Positions 10,002 to 18,693 of a stretch of DNA of 64,000 nucleotides are shown piece by piece. Under the pieces are notes generated by a model. That model had not been told where the DNA came from and did not search any database. It was given only the letters and a program-made list of their open reading frames with translations. Source of the DNA: an uncultured Cryomorphaceae bacterium (GTDB taxonomy: Bacteria > Bacteroidota > Bacteroidia > Flavobacteriales > Schleiferiaceae). The stretch spans positions 1 to 64,000 of the forward strand of contig CACMMX010000002.1 in the NCBI GenBank assembly GCA_902614915.1, in the 5' to 3' direction. The stretch's first letter is position 1; each line of letters opens with the position of its first letter. Both the position numbers and the translations under genes were made by a program.

Positions 10002-10685
10002 ATGGCTAAGAAAAAAGCACCTGAAGAGGAGGATAACTTAGGATTTGATAGTGTAGAACAGACATTAACCAAAACAGAGCAATTCCTAGAGAATTATGCC
10101 AAACAGATTGGCATTGCCGTTGGAATAATCGTTGCCATTGTACTTGGTTTCTTTTCCTATAACAATTACGTACTTGCGCCAAAATCAGCAGAAGCAGCAC
10201 GTGAAATGGCGAAAGCCGTTAAATGGTTTGAATCTGATTCTATGGATTTAGCCTTAAACGGCAATGGAGCGAATTATGGTTTTTTAGACATTATTGACGA
10301 ATATGGAAGTACCCCAATGGGAAACAGTGCGCACTATTATGCCGGTTTAGCCTACTACAGCAAAGGAGATTATGAAAATGCTATTGTAGAACTTGATGGA
10401 TATTCTGCCTCCAACACGGCTACTTCCGCAATGGCCAAAGGTGTAATTGGCGATGCTTTCGCTGAGTTGGGCCAAATGGATGATGCAGCGGACTTCTACC
10501 AGCAAGCGGCCAAAGCAACCGATAATAATTTCACTACTCCACTTTTTTTGTGGAAAGCAGGATTAGCGCTTGAAGCGGAAGGGAAATCGGATAAAGCCGT
10601 TAAACTTTACGAAAAGATTGCCAATGATTACCCGGATTCGCGTCAAGCTGCTGGAATTGAAGGTGTGATTGCTGCTCTGAAATAA
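10002..10685 (+). CDS. Single-TM tetratricopeptide repeat protein (YfgM-like)
   Basis: One TM segment IGIAVGIIVAIVLGFFSYN then TPR-like repeats (GLAYYSKGDYENAIVELDGYS, ALEAEGKSDKAVKLYEKIANDYPDS). Confidence 0.8.
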   Translation: MAKKKAPEEEDNLGFDSVEQTLTKTEQFLENYAKQIGIAVGIIVAIVLGFFSYNNYVLAPKSAEAAREMAKAVKWFESDSMDLALNGNGANYGFLDIIDEYGSTPMGNSAHYYAGLAYYSKGDYENAIVELDGYSASNTATSAMAKGVIGDAFAELGQMDDAADFYQQAAKATDNNFTTPLFLWKAGLALEAEGKSDKAVKLYEKIANDYPDSRQAAGIEGVIAALK

Positions 10686-10686
10686 C

Positions 10687-11163
10687 ATGGCAACGTCCAA
10701 TCAGCATTTAGATAATACCAATAATCACAATGTTCCCTCCGGCGAAGGAAAATTGGTAGCCATTGTGCGGGCCGAATGGAATCACGAGATAACCTCGAGC
10801 CTTGCAGAAGGGGCAAAAAACACCCTAATAGAACACGGCGTAAATCCTGAAGGAATTATTGAATTGGATGTACCGGGAGCAGTAGAACTTACTTTTGGAG
10901 CAAAATCTTTGCATGAGGATCACGAACCTGATGCCGTAATAGTCATTGGATGCGTAATTCAAGGAGAAACGAAACACTTCGATTACGTCTGCCAAAGCGT
11001 GACCTACGGCATAACCGAACTCAATCTAAGTTATGATGCCCCCACTATATTTTGTGTTTTAACTGACAACATATTAGAACAGAGTATAGCACGTAGTAGA
11101 GGTAAACACGGAAACAAGGGGGTTGAAGCCGCTATCGCTGCATTAAAAATGATGGCGATATAA
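10687..11163 (+). CDS. ribH: 6,7-dimethyl-8-ribityllumazine synthase
   Basis: VPGAVELTFGAKSL, VIGCVIQGETKHFDYVCQSVTYGI, GNKGVEAAIAALKM. Confidence 0.96.
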   Translation: MATSNQHLDNTNNHNVPSGEGKLVAIVRAEWNHEITSSLAEGAKNTLIEHGVNPEGIIELDVPGAVELTFGAKSLHEDHEPDAVIVIGCVIQGETKHFDYVCQSVTYGITELNLSYDAPTIFCVLTDNILEQSIARSRGKHGNKGVEAAIAALKMMAI

Positions 11164-11223
11164 GTGAACTTTTGACCCAACTTTTTACTTAAATCCACGT
11201 TAACCCAATAAAAAATTAAGAAC

Positions 11224-12033
11224 ATGAAAAAAATACTTTTAGGTGCCGTTACCCTTTGTTTGTGGTTAGATGCCGTTGCCCAAGAATTACCACAACCTTC
11301 ACCATCTGCATCCGTTAGCCAAAGAATTGGACTTACCGATTTTAAAGTGGAATACAGCCGTCCTGCTGTTAGAGGACGCAGTATTTTTGGAGATTTAGTA
11401 CCATTCAATCAAGTTTGGAGAACAGGAGCAAACGCAGCCGTTCAATTCAATGCCTCAACAGATTTCATCTTTGGAGGAGAAGCTGTTAAGGCGGGTAATT
11501 ATGCACTATTCACCATCCCAAATGAAAATACTTGGACCATCATTCTCTCAAATCAAACAGATCTTTGGGGAAACAGCGGATATACAAAAGAACGTGACGT
11601 AGCGCGAATAGAAGCTACTCCTTCTTCAAGTACCTTTACAGAAAGTTTTTCTATTGGTTTTGGTGACTTAAGCACCTCTGGTGGAAATCTTGTACTCGAA
11701 TGGGCTGATGTCGCAGTAAGTGTTGCTATTGGTGTTGATGCTGATGCCGCAAGCAGTAAAAATATTGAAACTGCTCTGAGTCAAGCAAAACGTGCGTATC
11801 GCAATGCTGCCGATTTCTATAGTAAACAAGGTAATCACGAAAAAGCAATCGCTGCTATTGAAACAGCCCTAATGCTTGATCCTGATTATTGGTATACGAA
11901 CTGGATAAAGGCTAAAATTCTTTTCGCAGCAGGGAATAGTAAAGCTGCGCTAAAGCAAGGTAAGAAAGCTATGGATATGGGAGCACCTGATTCCTACAGA
12001 GCTCGCTACGAAAAAGAAATGAAAGGCTGGTAA
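11224..12033 (+). CDS. DUF2911 domain-containing protein with C-terminal TPR
   Basis: Signal peptide; PSPSASVSQRIGLTDFKVEYSRPAVRGRSIFGDLVPFNQVWRTGANAAVQF is the DUF2911 pattern. Confidence 0.88.
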   Translation: MKKILLGAVTLCLWLDAVAQELPQPSPSASVSQRIGLTDFKVEYSRPAVRGRSIFGDLVPFNQVWRTGANAAVQFNASTDFIFGGEAVKAGNYALFTIPNENTWTIILSNQTDLWGNSGYTKERDVARIEATPSSSTFTESFSIGFGDLSTSGGNLVLEWADVAVSVAIGVDADAASSKNIETALSQAKRAYRNAADFYSKQGNHEKAIAAIETALMLDPDYWYTNWIKAKILFAAGNSKAALKQGKKAMDMGAPDSYRARYEKEMKGW

Positions 12034-12057
12034 TAATGCCCTCTTCAACTCAAAAAA

Positions 12058-12088
12058 GAAACCCCGCCTCGATCGGGGTTTTTTTATT
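12058..12088. terminator. Rho-independent terminator
   Basis: AACCCCG-CCTCGAT-CGGGGTTTTTTTATT hairpin with T tract. Confidence 0.88.
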
Positions 12089-12134
12089 ATGCCTAAAAAA
12101 TTTATTATATACATCGACGCTTATGCCAACCTTC

Positions 12135-13379
12135 TTATACCGCTAGATATAATAAGTATTGTGATACCATTTGCTTGTAGATATACAACTCTTCGTGATA
12201 GGATTTGAACCAATCCTCGGCGCTCATACCAGATTCCAAGGCTTGCTGCAGTTCATTTGAACCGGCTAATTTTTTAAAGAACGTATTGAAGAATTCTGGC
12301 GCCTCGGCTGGAGCATTTTTTTCCCAATACGCATAAGCGTCAAATAGGTGTTTCCAATCGATTTCCTTAGGGGCGGTGCTTATATCCTGGGCCAATTGGA
12401 TTCCACCGCATTCCTTTCCTTGAAACTTTGGAAACTTAGATCCCTGATTTGGAGCAGGTATGAATCGATGATCGTACCCTTCCTCATCAAGCCAGGGAGC
12501 ACCATAGCAGGTAAATGGCTCATTGGTGCCTCGTCCACAAGAAATAGATGTGCCCTCAAAATAACACAAGCTTGGGTAATACCAGATGGCCTCGATGGAA
12601 CGCAGATTGGGCGACGGAGGTACTTGGAATTCTCTGAAGACCTTATTGTGAGAATACCCTTTGCATCGAATAACTTCTATACCCCCCTTCTTTTCAAAGG
12701 CAGTACGCCAATCTTCATTTTTTGTCTTAGGCATCCAATGCTCACCATAGACCATGGAAGCATACTCCCCCATAGTTAAGCCATGGACTACCGGTATTGG
12801 GTGTAAGCCTACCATACTCTCAAAGCCTGGTTTTAATATGGGACCGTCAATGTAATGACCGTTTGGATTACCCCGATCCATGATCATTAGCGGGACACCG
12901 GCTTCCACGCAGGCATCAATCACGTAGCTCAAAGTAGTGCTGTAGGTATAGAAACGAACCCCTACATCCTGAATGTCATAGATAACCCAATCTAAGCCCG
13001 CCAACCAATCCGTGGGTGGACGCTTAGTTTTGCCATACAAACTTTTAATAGGTATACCTGTTTTAAAATCGCGATCGTCCTCTACACTCTCACCCGCTTC
13101 TGCTTCGCCTCTAAAGCCGTGCTCCGGTGCCCAAACTTGTTGCACATCCACACTGAGCGAAATCAAATGGTCCACGGTATGGGTACCGTTGGGTAATAAT
13201 GATGTCGCATTGGCCACCACGGCCACAGATTTTTCGGTCAGCTTCGTGTAGTACTCGCCAGGTTGTGCAATACCCGGAGCATATGCCTCTTGAGCTTGAA
13301 GAGAAAAGGTTAATTTCAAGACTAAAAATAAAGCAAGAGTTATTCTAACTTGCACGAATATGAAAGAGGCTTTTTCCAT
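12135..13379 (-). CDS. DUF1343 family (NamZ-type exo-beta-N-acetylmuramidase-like) secreted protein
   Basis: VAVVANATSLLPNGTHTVDHL, VWAPEHGFRGEAEAGESVEDDRDFKTGIPIKSLYGKTKRPP, GVRFYTYSTTLSYVIDAC, SCGRGTNEPFTCYGAPW. Start is ATG at 13379 or GTG at 13355. Confidence 0.9.
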   Translation of the reverse strand: MEKASFIFVQVRITLALFLVLKLTFSLQAQEAYAPGIAQPGEYYTKLTEKSVAVVANATSLLPNGTHTVDHLISLSVDVQQVWAPEHGFRGEAEAGESVEDDRDFKTGIPIKSLYGKTKRPPTDWLAGLDWVIYDIQDVGVRFYTYSTTLSYVIDACVEAGVPLMIMDRGNPNGHYIDGPILKPGFESMVGLHPIPVVHGLTMGEYASMVYGEHWMPKTKNEDWRTAFEKKGGIEVIRCKGYSHNKVFREFQVPPSPNLRSIEAIWYYPSLCYFEGTSISCGRGTNEPFTCYGAPWLDEEGYDHRFIPAPNQGSKFPKFQGKECGGIQLAQDISTAPKEIDWKHLFDAYAYWEKNAPAEAPEFFNTFFKKLAGSNELQQALESGMSAEDWFKSYHEELYIYKQMVSQYLLYLAV

Positions 13380-14577
13380 AGCACAAAAGATACGAAAGTC
13401 AGGCGGTCCGTCTGTTATCAATCCGCTACTTAGACTGAGTACTTATGCAACGGCCTTAGGAATGGCACTCGTTATTTTATCTATTACTTCGGGAAAAGGC
13501 CTTCAAAAAGCAATTTACGACCAATTCCGGTCATTAGAGGGAGACATCAACATAAGTGAATATTCTGTTAGACGCACCGGAGATAATGGCGCCATTCTTC
13601 TGAGCGACTCGTTAAAAACAGTTTTCCTTGAAGATGATTTAGTCAAAGATATTTATGGTGAAATCAGAAAAGCATCATTGGTGATTAATCCACATTTAGA
13701 CGCCTTTGAAGGCATTGAAATCATTGGTTACGATAGTTTAAAACTGCATTCGTTCCTTAGAGATTTTTCAACTAATTCTACACTTGACTATTCCAGATAT
13801 GGCATCTATGCCTCCTCCACCCTTCTTTCTAAGTTGGCACTTTCTGTAGGAGATACCGCTGTTTTGGTTGCCATTAAAGACCAACGAAGTGCCCCACGAT
13901 TAAGGGACGCTGTTGTGCTTGGTGCTTTTGAAACAGGTTTAGAAGAATTCAATACCAATCACCTGATAATGAATATTAGCGATGTGCGGAGGTTAAATGG
14001 TTGGCGTAACGACAGTGTAACGCATTATAGCATACTGCTTCAAGACATCGAAAATAGGACTACAATAGCTGCTTATTGGAACGCCGTGGTTCCGTATAAT
14101 TTGCATGTGCAGAGTTTAGAATTTAAGCACCCAGCCATTTTTGGTTGGCTAGAACTTTTTGATACCAATATTCTGCTTGTATTGAGTATTGTGCTCATTG
14201 TCGCAATTGCCAATCTATGTATTGCACTTTTAGTCTTAATTATTGACAGGACTAGAATGATAGGTACATTGAAAGCTATAGGTGCCGCGGATTCATTGAT
14301 CCTTCAAATATTTATGTGGCTGAGCATTCGGATTCTCATTCAAGGATTACTCTTGGGCAACCTCATAGGTCTAGGAGCGAGCCTTATTCAGAGGCATTTT
14401 GGTCTCATTAAACTTGATGCTGCCACCTATTACATTGCAACTGCTCCGATTTACTTCGACTATTTCTGGATCATCTTAGCAAATTTAGCATTCCTCATAG
14501 TTGCCTTTATAGTTTTGCGCTTCCCTGTTAGATGGATTTCTCGATTAGATCCTATCAAGAGTATTCGATTCTCTTAA
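13360..14577 (+). CDS. ABC transporter permease (FtsX/LolC-E-like)
   Basis: FISIAQKIRKS-type N-terminus and FtsX C-terminal TM block (VAIANLCIALLVLIIDRTRMIGTLKAIGAADSLILQIFMW). Confidence 0.87.
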   Translation: MKEAFSIAQKIRKSGGPSVINPLLRLSTYATALGMALVILSITSGKGLQKAIYDQFRSLEGDINISEYSVRRTGDNGAILLSDSLKTVFLEDDLVKDIYGEIRKASLVINPHLDAFEGIEIIGYDSLKLHSFLRDFSTNSTLDYSRYGIYASSTLLSKLALSVGDTAVLVAIKDQRSAPRLRDAVVLGAFETGLEEFNTNHLIMNISDVRRLNGWRNDSVTHYSILLQDIENRTTIAAYWNAVVPYNLHVQSLEFKHPAIFGWLELFDTNILLVLSIVLIVAIANLCIALLVLIIDRTRMIGTLKAIGAADSLILQIFMWLSIRILIQGLLLGNLIGLGASLIQRHFGLIKLDAATYYIATAPIYFDYFWIILANLAFLIVAFIVLRFPVRWISRLDPIKSIRFS

Positions 14578-14634
14578 ATCATCCCTGTTCATAAAGAGAC
14601 TTGCGTATCTTAGAGGCAACACAAAAACTAATTT

Positions 14635-15993
14635 ATGCGTCCTATTTACGACAGCATCCTAGAGACTATTGGCGACACGCCAATGATTAAATTGAATAAA
14701 ATCGCAGCTGACTTTCCCTGTCCAGTATATGCCAAAGTAGAATACTTTAACCCTGGTCATAGTGTCAAGGATAGAATGGCGCTCAAAATGGTTGAAGATG
14801 CTGAAAAAAGAGGTGACCTAAAACCAGGCGGTACCATAATAGAATGTACTTCAGGTAATACAGGTATGGGATTGGCATTAGCTGCAATCGTCAAAGGATA
14901 CAAACTCATTTGTACCCTAAGTGATAAGCAGAGTAAAGAAAAGATGGATATACTCAGAGCCATGGGCGCTGAAGTCATTGTCTGTCCAACCAATGTAGCC
15001 CCTGAACATCCAGACAGCTATTATAGCGTAGCGGATAGGCTTAATAAGGAAATTCCAAATTCATTTTATCCCTATCAGTATGATAATTTAGGAAATCGTC
15101 AAGCTCATTACGAAAGTACTGGACCAGAAATTTGGGAACAGACCAACGGAAAAGTTACACACTTTGTCGTGGGCGTTGGAACAGGCGGTACCATATCCGG
15201 TGTAGGTAAATACCTAAAGGAGCAAAATCCAAATATTAAAATTTGGGGAATCGATACGTACGGTTCGGTATTCAAAAAATATCACGAAACTGGAGAGTTT
15301 GATGAAAAAGAGATTTACAGCTATATCACAGAAGGTATTGGTGAAGATATCTTACCTAAAAATGTTGACTTTGAAGTAATTGATTACTTTGAAAAAGTCA
15401 CTGACAAAGACGGCGCATTAGCAACGAGAGAACTAGCCAAAAAGGAAGGTCTTTTCTTAGGTTATAGTTGTGGTTCTGCATTCCAGGGTCTTCGCCAATT
15501 GAAGGAAAAACTATCGCCCAAAGATGTGGTAGTAATACTTTTCCATGACCATGGGTCACGCTACGTTGGTAAAGTATACAATGATGATTGGATGAGAGAT
15601 CGTGGTTTCATAGCGCCAACCAATAAATTAGCTAAAGACCTTATTGACGGTCACAGTCACCTCCCGTTAGTTACCGTTGCTCCTACTGCACCGTTGAGTA
15701 ACGCTGCTTCATTAATGAAGACTCATGATATTACTCAAATACCAGTAATTGAAGGAGGAAAAGTTGTTGGATCTATTGATGATCAGTGCATCTTAAATTG
15801 TATGCTAGATAATCCAAATTCAAATACACTTATTGGTGAGGTGATGAATGAAGCATATCCAGTAGTCGATATTACTACAAGTATTGAAGATGTAGCAAGA
15901 ATGGTAAAAGAAGGTCATAGATCAGTTTTAGTTCAACTTGAAGGCGGTTATCACATCATTACTAAACAAGATATCATTACTGCGATGAGCTAA
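14635..15993 (+). CDS. Cystathionine beta-synthase-like PLP enzyme with C-terminal CBS domains
   Basis: YDSILETIGDTPMIKLNKI, PGHSVKDRMA, IECTSGNTGMGLAL, VGTGGTISGVGKYLKE, plus CBS domains near C-terminus. Confidence 0.92.
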   Translation: MRPIYDSILETIGDTPMIKLNKIAADFPCPVYAKVEYFNPGHSVKDRMALKMVEDAEKRGDLKPGGTIIECTSGNTGMGLALAAIVKGYKLICTLSDKQSKEKMDILRAMGAEVIVCPTNVAPEHPDSYYSVADRLNKEIPNSFYPYQYDNLGNRQAHYESTGPEIWEQTNGKVTHFVVGVGTGGTISGVGKYLKEQNPNIKIWGIDTYGSVFKKYHETGEFDEKEIYSYITEGIGEDILPKNVDFEVIDYFEKVTDKDGALATRELAKKEGLFLGYSCGSAFQGLRQLKEKLSPKDVVVILFHDHGSRYVGKVYNDDWMRDRGFIAPTNKLAKDLIDGHSHLPLVTVAPTAPLSNAASLMKTHDITQIPVIEGGKVVGSIDDQCILNCMLDNPNSNTLIGEVMNEAYPVVDITTSIEDVARMVKEGHRSVLVQLEGGYHIITKQDIITAMS

Positions 15994-16018
15994 GCTGCTT
16001 TTAAAGAGTATATCCATC

Positions 16019-17452
16019 ATGAATACACAGAAGAATTCCTACCAACTACTTCTAGCTTTAAGTCCATTACTTATTCTTATGCTGCTGTTGTGTTTTAATG
16101 TAGGATATGTTTATGGAGATGACGCTTTATCTGGCTCAAACCAAGTCATTCTTCTGCTGTCTGCACTTGTCACAGGGGCCATTGGTGTGATTAATGGTAC
16201 AAAATCGAAAGATATCTTTGATAAGATTAAAGCGAACGTTAAGGACACTTCCAACGCCATTTATATTCTCATTTTAATTGGTGGATTAGCGGGGACGTGG
16301 CTTATTGGAGGAATTGTTCCTGCAATGATTTATTATGGATTAGAACTGATTAACGCCACTTTCTTTCTACCCACGGCAGTCGTTATTGCCGCATTGGTAA
16401 GTTTAAGCACGGGCTCCTCCTGGAGCACTACTGCCACCGTAGGAATTGCATTGATGGGAATAGGACAAACCATGGGAATTCCTGTCGCTATTGTAGCGGG
16501 TGCAGTAATCTCAGGTGCCTATTTTGGGGATAAATTGAGTCCGCTCAGTGATACGACTAATCTTGCGCCAGCTATGGCCGGAACGGATTTATTTACGCAT
16601 ATCCGTTACATGCTTTACACTACTGTTCCTAGCCTACTTATTTCATTAATTCTTTTTACGATAATTGGATTAAAGTATGCAGAAGGAGCACTTAATGCTG
16701 AAGAAATAGCAACCGTTCAAAATTTAATACAAGAAACAATCAATATCACACCTTGGGTTTTTGCAGTACCAATTGGCGTAATTATTCTCATTTCTCGAAA
16801 AACAGATGCCTTAGTAGCTATAGCTATTGGTACTATAGGCGGCTTAATTATGGCTTTACTCTTTCAACGTGAATTGATGACTATTCTTGGAAACGGAGAA
16901 TTTCCGTGGTACGAAACTGCCCTACGTAGCGTCTATGGCGAGATTGCTATTCCAAGTGAAAATGGAATTCTTTCCGATCTTCTGAGTAGTTCAGGAATGT
17001 CTGGGATGATGGGAACCGTATGGCTTGTATTAAGTGCAATGGCCTTTGGCGGTGCAATGGAGGCTTGTGGGTTTCTTAAAACTATTACAAACGCAATTGT
17101 GGGTTTAGCAAAAAATACGGCATCATTAATTACGAGTACTTTAATAGCCTGTGGTGTATTCAATGTAACCGCTTCAGATCAGTATCTTGCGATTGTAGTT
17201 CCTGGTAGGATGTTCAAAGACGTTTACAAAAAAAGAGGGTTAGCTCCTGAAAATTTAAGCCGAACATTAGAGGACAGCGGAACAGTAACCTCCGTTCTTA
17301 TACCTTGGAATACCTGTGGGGCATACCAAAGTTCCGTATTGGGCGTAGCAACTGGCGATTACTTTGTTTATGCCTTCTTCAATTTGATTTCACCCATCAT
17401 GACCTTGATTTACGCTTGGGTTGGAATTAAAATTCAAAAAATTGAAAAATAA
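16019..17452 (+). CDS. Na+/H+ antiporter, NhaC family
   Basis: STGSSWSTTATVGIALMGIGQTMGIPVAIVAGAVISGAYFGDKLSPLSDTTNLAPAMAGTDLFTHIRYMLYTT. Confidence 0.93.
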   Translation: MNTQKNSYQLLLALSPLLILMLLLCFNVGYVYGDDALSGSNQVILLLSALVTGAIGVINGTKSKDIFDKIKANVKDTSNAIYILILIGGLAGTWLIGGIVPAMIYYGLELINATFFLPTAVVIAALVSLSTGSSWSTTATVGIALMGIGQTMGIPVAIVAGAVISGAYFGDKLSPLSDTTNLAPAMAGTDLFTHIRYMLYTTVPSLLISLILFTIIGLKYAEGALNAEEIATVQNLIQETINITPWVFAVPIGVIILISRKTDALVAIAIGTIGGLIMALLFQRELMTILGNGEFPWYETALRSVYGEIAIPSENGILSDLLSSSGMSGMMGTVWLVLSAMAFGGAMEACGFLKTITNAIVGLAKNTASLITSTLIACGVFNVTASDQYLAIVVPGRMFKDVYKKRGLAPENLSRTLEDSGTVTSVLIPWNTCGAYQSSVLGVATGDYFVYAFFNLISPIMTLIYAWVGIKIQKIEK

Positions 17453-18635
17453 ACAGCTTGGCTTAAAAGAAAATTGGTCCCTCTTTACTCTTTTAGTCCT
17501 CATGAGTGCATTCGTAGGATCAATGGTAGGTTTTGAGCGAAGCCTTCTCCCTGTAATAACGTCAAACTGGAGCCTTCCTGAAGTTCAATCCTCCTTGGTA
17601 ATGGTGGCAACCTTTGGAATTTCCAAGGCCATAGCCAATCTCTTTACAGGCAGCCTACTCATTAGTTTGGGTAGGAAATGGACGCTTACTTCAGGATGGC
17701 TCATTGCCGCTCTTGTCCCTTATTTATTGCTTACAATGAATGCCTCTTGGATGGCGGTTGTAGCAAATATAGCGCTTGGTTTAAGCCAAGGAATCACTTG
17801 GTCTACCACTGTAATCATGAAAATAGATATTGTGGGTAAAAAGCTAAGAGGTACTGCAATGGGACTTAATGAAAGTGCCGGATATTTCGCTATTGGCATG
17901 GTATCAGCTCTTGCAGCATTCTTTATGGATGCCGATGGTGATTTTCGGTTCATTCTATTTGCTAGCGGTCTTATTGTAATTATTGCTTTAGTATTATGTC
18001 TACTCTTCCTTCCGGATACCAAATCATGGGCCTTGATAGAATCTGAAGAATATGAATTTATAACCGAAGTACCTACAAATACATTCATGTACACTACTAT
18101 AGAAAACCGTGACTTAAGAAAGATTAGTTTTGGCGGTATTGTAAATAATGCAAATGATGGAATTCTCTGGGCCATGCTCCCCGTTATTCTTCTTTCCTTA
18201 AATGCTTCTTACACCACAATAGGATATCTTACTGGTATTCATGCCGCTTCTTGGGGAATTGGTCAATTATTTACTGGGCCACTTTCAAATAATGGAAACA
18301 TACATAAGCTTTGTGGCTATGGGATGTTACTTCAGACAGCAGGATTTTTCTTACTCCCTATACTTACCCTTCAAATATTACCATACCTACTCATAGGCAT
18401 AGGTACTGCTATGGTATATCCTACATTCCTCGTAGGTATTAGTAACTTTAGTCATCCTTCTTGGCGACCAAAAGCACTTGCTGCCTATAGATTCTCGAGA
18501 GATATAGGCTACTTATTAGGTGCTTTAGCAGGTTTTTTTGCGACCTGGTCAAATTCAAAGTGGACGGCTTTCATTGCCATTGGAATACTAACCATGGTCA
18601 GCGGGTTTTCTTTTTTACTTTCAAAAACAAATTAG
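17421..18635 (+). CDS. Major facilitator superfamily transporter
   Basis: 12-TM protein with MFS patterns (LLISLGRKWTLTSGWLIAALVPYLLL, GLNESAGYFAIG). Exact start uncertain; the ORF start is a TTG inside the upstream gene. Confidence 0.85.
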   Translation: MELKFKKLKNKQLGLKENWSLFTLLVLMSAFVGSMVGFERSLLPVITSNWSLPEVQSSLVMVATFGISKAIANLFTGSLLISLGRKWTLTSGWLIAALVPYLLLTMNASWMAVVANIALGLSQGITWSTTVIMKIDIVGKKLRGTAMGLNESAGYFAIGMVSALAAFFMDADGDFRFILFASGLIVIIALVLCLLFLPDTKSWALIESEEYEFITEVPTNTFMYTTIENRDLRKISFGGIVNNANDGILWAMLPVILLSLNASYTTIGYLTGIHAASWGIGQLFTGPLSNNGNIHKLCGYGMLLQTAGFFLLPILTLQILPYLLIGIGTAMVYPTFLVGISNFSHPSWRPKALAAYRFSRDIGYLLGALAGFFATWSNSKWTAFIAIGILTMVSGFSFLLSKTN

Positions 18636-18645
18636 AGCTGCATAA

Positions 18646-18676
18646 AAAAGGCCGCTCTATACGAGCGGCTTTTTCT
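18646..18676. terminator. Rho-independent (bidirectional) terminator
   Basis: AAAAAAGGCCGCTCTATACGAGCGGCTTTTTC hairpin between convergent genes. Confidence 0.88.
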
Positions 18677-18693
18677 TTCTGAATTTGCAATGA

